A stretch of 64,000 nt of DNA from Erigeron canadensis (GCF_010389155.1 NC_057761.1:11596501-11660500), one strand, 5' to 3'. Numbered from the stretch's first letter, positions 1 through 13,497 are shown. The notes: generated by a model from the letters alone, not told the origin. Program-made: numbers and translations.

Positions 1-3000
1 TGAAGAATTCAAACGTATTCTCCTTCATGATGTCCTTCAGACCAAGAGCTAGGAAATCTTTCATCCTCTTGTAACCATTTTCAGAGTTCTTCATTGCTAA
101 ACGCCTCAACTGAGCATCTCTAGATAGCATAGATGATGATTTTCTGGCATCAAAAACTTTAGAACGTTTGTACAAACTTCTTCTAAATAACTGATTTGAT
201 GCATCTCTCTTATCCAGACTTTCAAAATAATCTCTAAGCCCACTGGAATCTTCCACATGACTATCATAAGTTCTTCTGTCAGTCAATTGATGATTCCTAA
301 TTGTTGACTGTAAAGTCCGGGTCTTGACCCATATGATATTCGGAAAAATACGAGCCAAATCTTCAAATTGGCTGCAACCTCTAATATCTACTGATGATAT
401 ACAAGGTAGCAATCTCAAAATTTCTTCAAGCATGTTAGAAGTTATTTCCGTGCACCCACGTAGAATTAAGGAAGTAACTTTCTCTTTATTATATCCATTC
501 TGCAAAGAAAGAGAAGCTATAATTAAGATCACGGGCTAAACAAATACTTAAAAATAATGATGATATTAATGGAAAAGGGAAAAAGAAAGAAAGAAAAACA
601 TCAAGGACCAGAAGAGAAGATCAACCAACCATTATGTTGCGGATGATTGAGTCCGTGCAATTTGTGACTGAAGACAAGTCAGCTTGTCTAGAGATATCCT
701 TGTAGAATGCTACAACAGATCTCCAGTGCTTACATGTCGAATTGGCATAAACAAGCGATTTTAGATCAGTTCTAAGGAAATGAAAAACTCTTGCCAGCAC
801 CTGTCCATCTAATTGTCCCCAGTTTTCATTCTCCGTCACAGAACCCATGCTTTTATCTTTGAAAAATGTAGCATCACTGCATAAATCTTCAAATGGAACT
901 TCATGCTTTTCCAAGGCAGATGCATCATCTAATGTGTAGTCCCCATTGACTCCATCGTCCATAATCCAGGCTCTTTTGTTAGCTTGATCTGTGTGCACAA
1001 AGATCATATTATGTATTGAATAAATATGTAAAACTTATAGAGAAAAATAAACATCCAGGAAATATGCAATACATTGTCCAACATTTAGATCAAAAATATC
1101 AAATGGATTGTGAGGTAGACCAGTGAATAACTTCAGGATCACCACAAAATCTATGGACTACTGGGTCATCTCAAAACGGAAACTTGGGTACAATATTGTT
1201 CTTAGGAACAACTTTTCAGTGATCATTACATAGTATGGAAGTGTGGACAAAAAAAAACAGTACCTGTTTTTAAATATAAATTAGTAACTGTGGTGCAAGT
1301 GATTGACTGACTGGAATTAAACCAAGAAAATAAAAACACTAGACTAACATAGATGGCTATAAGGGAGAGACAAATCCAGCTGAGATTTGAAAGAGTTCTT
1401 AATAATACCTGAACTTGTGAATTTGCTAGTGAAGACTGAATTATACATGTTCTTCTCTATTTCTTTCCTTGGCTGTCTCAGGTTGATCCATGGGTCCAAA
1501 ACCTCATTTATGGCTGCAGCAAACTCCCGACTTTTATACGATTTCATTATTAATTCATGAAGCTTTCCTCGAGTATAACCAATAAACTGGGGATGCAAAC
1601 TGTTGAAGAGACTAGAGCTTGCATGTGTTCCACTGTGTACCACAGCTGTTGTTTCCAAACCTGAGGCTCCCGATGCACCACTAGAGTTCTCATTATCAAT
1701 CAATTTTGTTCCATCTGATATAGAGGTAACCGGAACCCACAGTTTATCAAATTTTCTGAAAACACTACTATGCTTCTGAATGATACCTTGATCAGCCAAG
1801 ACCTGAATTTCCGAAGATGACAATGGGCCCCGCTCATGACCAGCACCATCAAGATAAAACCATTCACCAAGATGTAATTGCAGGTCATCTTTGGTTGAAA
1901 GATGATCTTTTGGCATACTAACGGGCATGATGCTCTTTGAGGAGACATGTTGATGGCCATGTTCATTAGTACTTTTCCTTCGAGATACACTTTCCTCAGA
2001 TGATCTTTTAGAATCACTAGCCGAACCGTAACGATGACTAGGCTTCGTCGAGTATCTTTCCTTTCCTCTACTTTTCGTGCGAGGTTCAGATACGAATGAA
2101 CCATGGTCCTTAACGACGCACGTGTTTATCCTGATCACTGGAAGCATCATTCCTTTGACTCCCCTTAAACCAAAATATTTGGTTTGACTTGACCTGTAGT
2201 CAGTTGACTCGTCCGATGGGTTAAAACCCCAATAAGGAAGATCTAGTCGTCTACCATGAGACGAGTGATACAACTCATCTTTTTGATGCCTACGAGGGTC
2301 TTCATGCCCAGACTTTGGCATCTGACAGAGAGCATAGCCATCATTAAGGACAAACTTCTTTTTCACAAATCCATCCTGAGCAGCCTCACCAATCCTCTTC
2401 CAGTCCCCACCTTTGCAAGACAACTGACTGGAAAACCAGTCACCAAGATCTTCAGATTCATATGAATAATCCTTGTCAGAAGGTGCAGATCCAGTTGGCC
2501 TTATATCTGAAACTTCGTTCCATGGAAACTCGGGGTGACAAGATATGTCATCAATCATTTTCAGACAATCATGATCCCCAACCACACTTTGATAAAATGT
2601 GCCACCTGTGATTAAGCAAGCAAGACACTTATAAGAGTCACTTCCACATCATCAACTCCAATTTTTATGGGGGGTTTTAGTATTTTACATGTATAGATTG
2701 GTTACACAACTTTTCAAATTGTCCTATATATGCATCGTTAGGTATTTGGAAATTTGAACATCAAAAGCTTTTGGTAAATTCAATCATATCATATAGTATT
2801 TTCTTTGTGGAACAAAAAAAGTAAAATAAGCTTATATGATGCAATATAAATATAATATGAGCAAATGGAAGCCCTTTTTGAATCTCAAGAAATATTATAA
2901 TAATAATACTAAATATACCACAAATAGATCAACCTGATCGAAAGAAGAGAAAAAAGAAAACTATCTTCGATGGTGAAACTTAAGATTCAGTATAGGCAGC

Positions 3001-6000
3001 TAATGGTTAACTGGGCTGCGAGGCTAAGCAATGGGAGGTACAAAAACTAAGATTCAACATACACTGTTAATAACATACACCTGGTTTAATTGACACGCTC
3101 GCAATGTTGAATCGGTGTCAAATAGTTACAGAAACTTCTTTTATTTTGGGTAAATGGATTTTACCCTGATTCACTTTATACATACCAACAAATTAAGTTC
3201 TAGCAGAATGGCTAAATACCAAACCGACTATTACAAAAAATGCTCATGAAAATGCAACTGCCCCTATCTCCAAGACACCGAGTACAAACCACTCGTGTCT
3301 ACCTATGAATGTAACATAACGACTAGCTACAGTTTAAACAAGCCTATTACATTGTTTGAATTACTGCAGTTGGTGACTTCCAAGTGTCCATAAACTCTTC
3401 AACAAGGCTATTGATACTCCATACCAAATGCGACTATACAATGGTAGAATTCCTATATGCCGTTATATTTTAGAGTTGTTTCCCGAAACCAACATAACTA
3501 TAAGAATATTACTTTATTGGCGCTCAATGCATATAATTCTTTGGGAGAAATATGAATCTTTAAATAGTATTAATATAATTGTTGCCAGTAGATGCATACA
3601 GATGTCCAGCTATGCAGTTTTCAAGTAAACATGGAAAATGAAAACAAAGCAAGTATAGATCTAATCCAGGTAAAATCACGGTATCATTAGACATACATAA
3701 CCGCTCATATGACCTATGATATAACATGATCATGTGAATCCAAATGTAAAGCATATCACTATCTGCAACGTGTAAGGCTCTCTTTTAAAGTATTACTTTT
3801 CTTCCCGTTTGAGTTTAATAGTTAAAAATTTTAAAACTTTACATGAGAAATTTTAAAACTTTACATTAGAAATTCACTTGCATATATATTCCTCGAGGAA
3901 ACAAGGAAAGATGACAGCTAGAGATAAACTTGACAAAATTCAACCATCTAAATAAATCATAATATCTGCATAACAATGATGACATTGCATTTGAGATGGC
4001 AACTAATGAGCAGAATTCGCTTCCTTTAAGGGAGTGAATATCAAAAACAATATAGTACCTTCGGGATACTCCCCTCTTTGTAGCTCACCATGGGCAAATG
4101 TCATTTTTAGCACTTCTGCGAAAAATTAAATTTCAGATTGATGAATACAAAATAAAGATAAGAATAAAAAATCAATATATATAACTACCTCACAAAATCT
4201 CCTAAAATTAACTGATAATTAACGGTATCTGAAAAGAAGAAAAAAGAAAAGAAAAACACAATTACCAGCTACTGTCTCAAGTTCTCTGCCAGGAATACTG
4301 GGAAAACCATCAAAAAGTGATTTAACTCTTTCATCGATTCGAAGATCTTCTTGAGACTCTATATCATGACCTGTTTCTGAAGAAATGTCCAATTCGACTG
4401 CCTTATTAGTCGGAAGGAACTCACCCGCCTCTACTAACAAATTTCCAGGAGCTTCTGGGGGACTGGCCAGCTCAGTAGTGACACCGTCAACAAAGCTGCA
4501 AGGGAAATTAGCCGTCACTAAAGGAGAAACTGCATTTTCAACAGTTACCCATCTTTGACTGTCCAGGTGTTTAATCAAGTGATCTGAAACAAGGAAACCT
4601 TCCTCCACAAGAATCTTTAGGTCACATAATCTAGATGGTCCCTGTTCCACACCCAGATGATCCAAGTAAAACCATTTTCCACTTGTTGACACTGATGTCT
4701 CTGCTTCAGAAGCATGTGGCGGAGTATCACATATATCCATGTCTTCTTCCATTGAAAGCAGTTCCTCATTAGCAGCAGCAGCTCCATTGACTTCCTGGAC
4801 ATGCTTCAAGTCTTCTCTGTAACTACTCTTTTCAACAGATCCATCACAAGTATCCGAAGCGACTCGTATTTCAGATTCTTTAGCCAAGATTTGTGTCTCT
4901 TTTCCACTAGGATTCACTTTCTCTTCTTGGCTTCTACTCTCATAATGACTCTTCCTTTTTTCACTAGACCCAGTCTTTCGATTCCCCTCCCGGTAATTAT
5001 TAGACCTACCACGATTATGTGGTGAGGATTCCGTTAAACTTGGAGTTCGCTCCCTACGGTCATAACCACGAGCTTGCTCGTGTGGTGATCGTTCAGAATA
5101 GCTAGGGCTCCGGTTTCTGTAATCATAATGACGATTTCTACCGTAAGGTGACCTATCACGACGAACTGGGCTCCTGTGGTCATGATCACGATACTCGTTC
5201 TGGCGAGGCCGATCATGTGGGGACCGTTCAGAAGGACGTGGACTGCTATTATACCTGTCATAAGCTGGCCGAGAAGACAATGGAGACTCACAGTTCCTTG
5301 AGGAGTACCTTTCGGATGCAATACTCCGAACATTAGCAGAATTCTTGTAAGAGTGATCCGTGGTGTACGTCACCCTGCTGCCATCATCAGAAAGTCTCCT
5401 GCTTTTATACGGTGTGTAATCATTAAACTCACCATGGTATTTCCTGTCACTGTTATCAGTATGAACATTATTCCGTTTCAAACGATTCCCCAACGGAAAT
5501 TCCCTTCCATGAGTTTTACCATTGCTGAATTCATTCCCATCCTCATCTACAATCTTTGATACAGCCCTCACAGGTCTTTCTCTACTGTTGTTATTATTAC
5601 TTTCCCACCTTGCAGCCTTCTTACTACTAGTAACATACCCCTGGTTCCCATTTCTGTGGCCCGTCTCTTTTTCACCAAAATACTTACTTGCAGAGGGTGT
5701 CCTGCCATGTTCCGGTTTACGCCTTGCAGCCTTCTTCTTACTAGCATTATACTGATTGCCCTGCTGCCATCTATCCGGAATAAACTCACCTTTCTCCACC
5801 TCATCTTTACCACCTCCGTATTCAGACCCATCATAATCCCTCCTCCTATTATTACCACTCGAATACTCTCCTTTCCGCCACTTTCCAGGAACAAACTCTC
5901 CCTTTTCGACGTCCCCTTTCCGCCACCTATCGGTATAAAACTCACCCTTTTCTACCTCACTCCGAATCTCATACCTCCTATGTGAAGAAGCTTTCTCAGA

Positions 6001-6324
6001 AACATATTCCTCCTCTTCCATATCCCATGTACCCAATTCACCTTCTTCAACCTCATCCTTATTGTTAATATTACTATGCCAGTTCCCGTTACCATTCGCA
6101 GCGAAATCGTCATCTTCGTCTATATAATTCTCATTATCATTATCTTCACTACTATAATTATCATTATTATTACTATCATAACTATTAAACCTATCTCTTC
6201 TACTACTATTACTACTCGCAAACTTCATTTTGCTCTTCATAATCACCACTTTCTTATCTTCATTACTACGAAATGTCTCCAGCCGCAACGAAGAAGCAAC
6301 ACATGCAACACCTCCATCTCCCAT
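1..6324 (-). CDS. ATXR3: ATXR3/SDG2-type histone H3K4 methyltransferase, 5' half, partial at window edge
   Basis: I recognise the N-terminal half of the plant SET-domain protein ATXR3/SDG2, which in Arabidopsis lays down genome-wide H3K4 trimethylation in the nucleus. Exons inferred from GT-AG sites with consistent phase: 4266-6324, 4059-4115, 1409-2605, 630-988, 1-499 (continues outside). The start at 6322-6324 gives MGDGGVACV, the family's usual N-terminus; an upstream in-frame ATG at 6342 is possible. Residues about 85-200 hold repeated EVE(K/E)GE(F/L) units, then an RS/SPHDR-rich stretch. Two GYF-like segments follow: GKWFYLD near residue 546 in exon 1 and GEWFYLD in exon 3. Exon 4 has an F-box-like stretch (LARVFHFLRTDLKSLVYA), followed by LRR-like text in exon 5 (RGCTEITSNMLEEIL). 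The SET domain lies beyond the left edge. All exons are open, so the gene looks functional. Identity is from family resemblance by eye. Confidence 0.9.
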
Positions 6325-6900
6325 GGAAATTCTTTCAAACAAATTTATTTCTTTTATTCACCAGGACTCTCTATACTCATACTTGTATATCTTTCTTCAA
6401 CTGAAAACCTCCCTGCAAATTAATAATACAAAATTAATCAATATTCAATCCTAAACACAAATGTAGGGTTTTGGTACATATATTATATATACATATGCCA
6501 TATACATATATATGTAGACCAAATTGAAAGCGAAAAAAAGTCAAAATAAGTCAAAATTGGAAACCCTAACAAACGCACGAGCACGAATTCGCTGGATCGG
6601 AACGTAACGAATCTTCACTAGGTTTTATTTGAGAGTTGATTGAATAGATCGATTAAGAAAAAGATATAAAGATATGTGTGTTTATATATGTATATATATA
6701 TGTATATGTATACGTAATTATATAGGCAGAGAGAGAGAGAGGGAGCTAAAGATTAAATCTGTGTTTTTGAAACAAAAAGAAAATGATTTGAGAGTTGCGG
6801 TGAGGGAGACGAACACAAAATTAGATTATATAAATAAATAAATAAAAGTTAGAAGTTTTTTTCTCTACTTATTTTGTTTTTTTGGTTGGAATGACAGAAG
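6325..6900 (-). promoter_or_regulatory. 5' leader and promoter region of the ATXR3-like gene
   Basis: The region just upstream of the ATXR3-like start is rich in TA and GA runs (GAGAGAGAGAGAG at about 6728-6740 on the plus strand). On the minus strand TTTGCAG followed by GGAGG near 6410-6420 could be a 3' splice site of a 5'-UTR intron, which is common in such plant genes. I cannot place the transcription start. The boundary is an inference. Confidence 0.35.
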
Positions 6901-7828
6901 TATTATTTATGAGTTTAACCCCTTTGGTCTTTTTATCTACATTCATCACCAAATATACATAGACTTAGAAAGGAATTCGTATTGGTATCATACCTTTTCA
7001 TAATTTTACCATTAAATATTCATTTAAAAATTAAATTTTATATGAAAATTAGAAAATTGACCTAAACACATTGTGATCCGAATTGAACATGATATGTTTT
7101 AATTATGTTTTAAAAAAACACAATTTGTTTTTATTGTGTAATCTAAAACACATTGTGTTACGTTTTAAATGATAGAATCGTCTTTTTCATCTTCTTTTTA
7201 AATATATGGATACTTGCAACTATATATACACACACATATATATATATAAAACAAAAGCCAAACAAATATATAAAAAAAAAAAAAAAAGAAAGAAAGAAAA
7301 GTCATCAGTGGCCCCACTAATACTCTCTCTCTCTCTATCCGTCTTCACCCATCGACTGGTGGATGGCCGTTAATGAATAGCCCGTCGACGAGGGGGCTGT
7401 GAACCTCTTCCTCATCGAAGAGGTTGTGGATGGGGGGTCGATGAACATGTTATCACCAGCCTAACAAGCAAAGTTTTTGACATTCAAAAAAGGAGTTAAA
7501 TGAAATAATGGTCTATGTGGTTTTCCAATTTTCGTATCGAAAGTCTCTCCGTAATATTCTTATGACGTGTTTAGTTGTAGAAAACATCTTTGTTTTCCAT
7601 TTTTATTTTACAAGAAAACATGGATAACAAAAAAAAACCTTCAAATTAAAGTTTTCCAAAAATATTTTCCAAGAAAACATAAAACAATGTTTTCCAAATT
7701 TTAATAGAATATTAGAAAAAACTTTTTATTGTTTTCCAATTAATATATTTTCAATTTTCTAAGTTTTTAAAACCTTAAATTATATTAACTCTCCCCCTAA
7801 GTCCGCGTCCATGAACATTGCTGATTCT
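6901..7828. other. Intergenic AT-rich DNA, no gene seen
   Basis: No open frame of note. It contains a TA/CA microsatellite and an A-run around 7225-7300, a CT run near 7322-7338, and a CCCCCTAAG tract at 7792-7800 that resembles retroelement polypurine tracts read on the other strand. Confidence 0.6.
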
Positions 7829-8227
7829 AACATAGATCATACTTCATGTATCGTATTGTAATATTCTATGGAAGCAAGTGTTTTTTCAAGTTGCATCAAC
7901 AATGTTCATAGCACTTAATCCAAGTTAAAGATGAGCATTGAAGATAAAAGACCAAGCTGGGAGTAAAAGTTAGCTTGGGATTACAAGTCAACTTGGAAGC
8001 ACTTAGAAGAAAGTTTAGACAATTGGCTCAATTTGTGTCCGATAATCAAGTGTAGATCCAACCTGGAATCAAGATAAAGATGAATGGTGACTAGGCACGA
8101 TCCTAGGATCCAGGTTGGCGGTTTGGATTACATATGTGTGTTCAAACTCTTATTGGCTGAAAGAAGACACGTGACAATATTTGGGGACCATAAGTACTAT
8201 GAATGGGCAAGATCAAATATTCCTTCT
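7829..8227 (+). repeat. Sirevirus-like LTR (U3) fragment in plus orientation
   Basis: Read on the minus strand, this stretch matches most of the U3 half of the solo LTR at about 45330-45800 (shared words GAAGGAATATTTGAT, GTTGATGCAACTTGAA, GGATCCTAGG). The solo LTR is minus-oriented by its TATA box, so this fragment is plus-oriented. It abuts a minus-oriented PBS and LTR piece at 8228, so the junction is a rearrangement or a separate insertion. The open frame here is not a gene. Confidence 0.65.
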
Positions 8228-8517
8228 AACCTGCCTGCTCTGATACCACTTATAAGTCCCAACTACGAATAGATAAGTGATGAAGACACCTCTATGTCAA
8301 TGGTGAGTGTACTTTGCAACACTTTCACTTAATCTAGATGTGACCAGTTTAGAGTGAACAGTGTACCAGGTTAACTGGAGTTAGTCTTATTAAGGTGACA
8401 AGTCGAATAAGTAAATACAATGCAATAATGTAAAGTATAAGTAAAGTAAATTGGTGAGACAATATGTAATTTTTCAAGTGTATTTTATTTATTGATTGTT
8501 AAATAAAATACAAGGTT
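8228..8517 (-). repeat. LTR fragment plus PBS copy (left)
   Basis: Matches 18808-19098 at roughly 97 percent by eye, in the same orientation. It includes not only the end of the LTR but also the PBS complement (plus strand 8237-8248), which should not lie outside a 3' LTR. It joins the extra ORF at 8517, so the rest of the LTR and the true end of that ORF have been deleted. Confidence 0.85.
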
Positions 8518-11500
8518 CAGTTTTCCTTGAACTTGGCCAGTTTTCCTTCTCTTGGCAACAGATGAAATTGGCTGCTTATCCTCTAAATCAAGGTTCAGTC
8601 TTTCTTCAACATTTTCCTTGAACTTGATAAGGTTCTGCAATGCATATTCCCAACCTTTTTCAACTTTGTTTTTGTGTTGCTTCTTCTCCAACAAGCTTAG
8701 CATCTCCACATGCTCTGAATGACCATACTGATAGACATCAAGGTTCTCAGTTGTTCTTTTGGGTCCACCAAAGTATTGAATCTTAACCACTAAATGTTTG
8801 GCACCAGGTTTAATCGAAACCTTCACATTAGTGATCTTACCTTTATTGTGCCTTCGACGCTGTACATCAGATAAGTATGTGCGAGCCTCTGATTCATTGG
8901 TCAGCTTGATCTTGCTCGTGCTCAGTTTGTGAGTAGCAGCTCGAATGTCTTCAGTTGTGGGTTCAGATGGTTCTACCCAAGTCCTCAGGTTTGCATCTCT
9001 TGACAAAGCTTTTTGTTTTCTTCCCTTGGACTTGGGTGGATTCAATACATGTTTGACTACTTTCTTTACTTGTTCAGTTCTTTTGAGAATCCCTTCAATT
9101 CGTGTCTTCTTAGCCCTTTCGACTGATACGTTTAAGCATCATAATCAGCTTCATCATCCCTATAATGTTTATCCAGTTCAACCTCCAGCATTTCTCTCAA
9201 GGCATTAACAATCTTTGGATCTTCTTTGATCTTTATATATTCCGTCAGTTGTATGCCAAGAAGTTGTGCATCAGTGGTCTCAACAAGAATAGGAGAGAGA
9301 GTTTTCCTTGATTCAAACTGGTTAGCTTTCATTTGTTTCTTTCTCTCCTTAATGACATACCCAATTCTTGCCAGCTTCTGGCTTTCACTTTCGGTTACTG
9401 GAGGCAACTGATCAACATTTCCAGTTTCTAACATTGGTGCATCAGTGGCCAGCTTTAGAGAATCATCAGTGGCAATTGCATTCCCTTTGTCAACATTCCC
9501 CCTATCAACTACATCCTCAAACTGTTCAATATGTCCACCAGCTTCAGTACTGGTGGCAACAACAACCTGACTAGCATCAGTGCTAGTCTCAGATCTTACC
9601 ACTATTTCTTTCCCAGATCTTAGAGTTTCAACCGGCTTGGGTGCAAGAACAGATCTTTCCCCCTTGGCAGCATCTAGTCCTTTGCGAATGGCTTCAAAAT
9701 CTGAGGGACTAGATGGTAAGCGACCTAGAGGCTGCCACAACTCCATGTTCTTGCACTCCTTGAAGACTCCACAAACTATGCGAACTGTCCTCCAAAGATG
9801 GTTGATTTCTTGTGACTGAACCAAAACATTGTCATTTGTTTCGTTTTGGCTAGCCTGAATTGCTTTAAATACGTTCAAGTCATCTGGGGAGAGCCCAGTT
9901 GCAGTCACTTCCTTCACAACTTCCTTTTCCTTGACAGCTTCAGTTGTCAATTTGTCAATAGCAGTGGTGTGATCAGATTTCTTGCTGGCCAGTGTATCAA
10001 GACTGCACCTCAACTGATTGATCTTAGATGTAATTGGGGTGAGATCAACCTGGGGCGCTGCAGTCTTGGTGATCTCAGATATCACCTTTTCTATCAAATT
10101 TTGTTCTCGTGCAGCCAAGGTATCTTCGATTTTCTGACCAACTGAAGAGGCCAACTGGTTGCCAAGCTCAACTACATCCAGACCAGGTTTTTCAACATGG
10201 ACTTTAACCTGTCTTTCCAATTCTTTCAACTCAACCTCTGATGATCTGACAGTGTTGCTTAGCAGGTTGGTGATGGATGTATGTACCTTAGATTGAGTGA
10301 GGTCAAAAGCTTCTTTTAAAGAAGTAGCCAGTGTGTTGCAGCTGATGACCAACTCGTTGAGCTTTTGAAATACCAAGTCCTCATTGACTGAGAACTTATT
10401 GATCCCCAAATCAACCACCTTAACATTTGTCATGTGATCCTTGTGGTATTTGGAGAGGGACTTGGCATTCTTGTCCAATTTCTTTTGAATATCCTCCACC
10501 CTTGTTAATAGGTTTGAGATATCAGCCTGGAAAGACACGAACTGGCTGTCCAGTGACGGAGGGGAAGGTGCCACTAGACCTTCTTGAAATGCAACAAACA
10601 CAACTGGAGGAGGTACAGTAAGTAATGGTTCTCCGGTTGTTGTTGCACCAGCTGAAGGAATAGGAGGGGTTGTAGAAAGAAAGGGAAGAGATTCAAATTG
10701 TCGTTCATGCTGAGAATGCTCAGGTGTGAACGACGGCGATGGTGGAGCTAGAATGTGTCTATTTCTAGGCACATTCTTAAAGGAAAGTAACTGGCGAGAG
10801 GCGAATTGTGGAATTTCTTGTAAGGTGGGGAAGTTAAGTGATGAAACTGAAACTTGATGATCTAGGGGTTGACCAGGAAAGGAAGGGAGCTGATCATGTA
10901 CAGAGGCATAAACCATTTCCTGGTCAGATTCTGTCTCAGATGAGTCCGAAGACTCAAGCTGAAACTCACCCTCATCTATGCCTAGATCCATAAATGTTGG
11001 GGGTGGCTGAACAAGTTGTTCAGACTCCTGATGACCAGTTTGAGTTTCCTCAATGGTTTCATCAGTTCTAGGATCCGTTGCCGAAGCATCTTCTCCCTGG
11101 AAAGAGGTCACTGGAGCCTCAACTACAACTGCTCTTTCCTCAGTTGCAATATCATGGGCTTTAGATTCTGCAACCACGATCACTGGCTGTGACTGGCCAG
11201 ATGTAGCAAGTTCCGATTTGTTCCTTTGATTCTTAGTCGACCTTCTTGCCTTTGGAACAACCTGGATACCTGTTGGGAGATCTCCAGGTTCTGCAACAGT
11301 CACAATACCAGCAGACGAACTGGTGGGTCCCTCATTATTTTGAGGCCCGCCCAGTTGTCTTTCTGACTCACCTAGTCGTAGTGCATCAGTTTTAGAGAAT
11401 GCCAGCAACATTCTCGGAGCAATCTGGACCTCATCAGATGTGGACACAAGGTTGTCCAGATTCCTCAACAATTCTGGCACAGAGTATAAAGATTGTGTAT

Positions 11501-12278
11501 TTTTGTATTCTTCTCTGCCCAGAATTAGCTTAAAACAAAGAGATAGAAATCGCGAGAAGGGTATGCAGGGACCCCTGTTACCTTTCAACTTGAAGACAAG
11601 GCTTCTGAACAATATGTTCGCGAAATCTACCCTCAATCCATTCCACAAGCAGTATGCCATCTCTGCTTGAAAGGAGTTGATCTGGTCCAAACCACCAGAA
11701 CTCCCACCCAAACTTTCAACCAAGTAGACCATAAGGTACTTCCAGGATGGAGAGAGACCTTTCATAGTCATGGGTCCCTTGGTTCGTAACACTCCCTTCT
11801 CCATTACTTCCTCGTTTCCCATATCAAGAAGCACCCGGCGAAAATTGATGTTCTGGGAGATTACAACTGGAGATTTACCTTGTCTCCAGTAGTTGAGGTT
11901 AAGGGCATCCCTCAACGTATCAGTAGAGATGGTACACGAGACTGGCCCATCCTTTAAAGTGAAGGAAATGGATGAGCAGTCATCTGAAATGGTGGCCGTA
12001 TACCAGAACTCACATAAGTAGTCATGATATAACTTATGTGGGTTCAAAGAAAAACAATCGCCAAGGGGAGAATTACGAAGAAAAGATTGGATTCTCCAAA
12101 TGAGTGAATCGGCATATTGTTGCCCTTTCAAGGAAGCCAATGGGTTGTTAGGATTTAATTTAATCAATTTAGGATTTGGACAACCCACGGCTGGATGAGT
12201 GTTCTCAGATGGAACATACTCAACTGAGAGCAAGTTAACATCACGAGAACGAGAAGAAGATGAAGATTTAGGAGCCAT
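8485..12278 (-). pseudogene. Env-position extra ORF (ORF3) of the Sirevirus-like element, one frameshift
   Basis: A 1048-residue open frame starts with ATG at 12278 and ends at a TAA at 9132. The adjacent frame then continues open from just before 9132 to 8485 (lysine-rich), so one frameshift separates two parts of what was about 1250 residues. The N-terminal third reads like a folded domain (FWYTATISDDCSSISF near residue 92; LRDALNLNYW). The middle is Ser/Pro/Glu-rich and low in complexity, the C-terminal third is predicted helical, and the end is basic. I see no convincing signal peptide or membrane helix. ORFs in this position in Sireviruses are called env-like, but a function in membrane fusion is unproven. 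The last residues run into LTR sequence, so the original terminus is lost. Confidence 0.75.
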
Positions 12279-13005
12279 TTAATTTGATTGGAAACTGAAA
12301 ATGAGAATTTTGGAATTAGGGTTCTTGATTTATTGAAAAGAGAGAGAAAGGAAGCGATTTTGATGATTGAAGAGTAAATGAAGGAATTTTTGTGCGAAGT
12401 AAATGATAAATGATTTTGGTGGGGGTATATATAGTCAATAAAATATTACCAACATATATACGAAAAGATATTTTAATCCCCAAATTTTCGAAATCGTTTA
12501 TAAATTTGATTTTTAGAAAATTTGAAATTCAAAAACATTTAATACCTTCCATCAAGCATTTAATGCTATGACAGCTGGTATTCCCACGCACCCATTAACT
12601 TCAACAATCCCCATAAAAAGTGCATTCTTTTTCAACAAAAAGTCTTGACACGTAAGACATGTCAGGTGACGGTTGTGAGTGTGTTACAAACACTCGAGTA
12701 CCATCACGTGTCACAAGTATTGACCAAGTAAAACATAACGTTATGGAATCTGGTTGACCACCAGTTTAAGACAAGACCAAACTAGCATACTGAGAAGATT
12801 TTCCAAATGCCAGTTTCAACTAAGAGATTCACCAGTTGCATTTTTCAATATAAAAAAGAATTTTAATTGGAAAAGTATTTTGAGTCTTTCCCCCTAAAAA
12901 TGTGATCCATTTGATCAAGTATTGGTCTTTGAGTACATCAAGGAGTTCAATCTCCAACCAATCAAGGATCACCTGGACCATCCTCAACTTGAGGGCCTCT
13001 CTAGT
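12279..13005 (-). other. Spacer between pol and ORF3 of the Sirevirus-like element
   Basis: Noncoding on both strands. A pyrimidine tract TTTCCCCCT at about 12889-12897 is, on the minus strand, a polypurine tract like those preceding copia LTRs. The stretch could hold the splice or promoter signals for ORF3; none is certain. Confidence 0.45.
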
Positions 13006-13497
13006 CTAATAAGGATTTAACATACCTAGTTCACTGATGAGATGTTTAAAAGTTTTCTCATCAAGAGGCTTCGTAAAAACATCAGCTAACTATTTATCAG
13101 TTGGGATGAAATGAATTTCAATGTCTCCTTTCATAACATGATCACGAATGAAGTGATACCTGATGTCAATGTGCTTTGTCTTTGAGTGCATCACCGGGTT
13201 GTGAGATATAGCAATTGCACTGGTGTTGTCACAAAAGATTGGGGTTCTTGTATATTTCATACCATAATCAAGTAACTGGTTTTTGATCCAAAGAATTTGG
13301 GCACAAACACTAGCCGCAGAAATGTACTATGCCTCAGCAGTTGACATTGAGACCGAAGTCTGCTTCTTACTAGTCCAACTCACCAATTTTCCCCCTAGAA
13401 AGTGACAACCACCAGTTGTTGACTTTCTATCTATCTTACACCCTGCATGATCTGAATCTGAATAACCCATTAGATATAACCCTGAGCCTTTGGGATA
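13006..13497 (-). pseudogene. Copia RNase H domain, broken
   Basis: The C-terminal RNase H part of pol continues the reverse transcriptase frame after a TAG at about 13498. It reads with recognisable motifs (SDSDHAGC, DRKSTTGG, LVSWTSKKQ, ADVFTKPLDE) and ends at TAG 13006-13008. It has two further in-frame TAGs: one after STAEA and one just before LADVFTK. RNase H would degrade the RNA strand during reverse transcription in the particle. The copy is inactive. Confidence 0.85.

Noticed and set aside
8084..8272. Open frame of 62 residues
   Set aside because: Lies in an LTR fragment and crosses the PBS junction; no protein likeness.
9226..11670. Several plus-strand open frames opposite ORF3
   Set aside because: Shadows of the long minus-strand frame; low-complexity and no family likeness.
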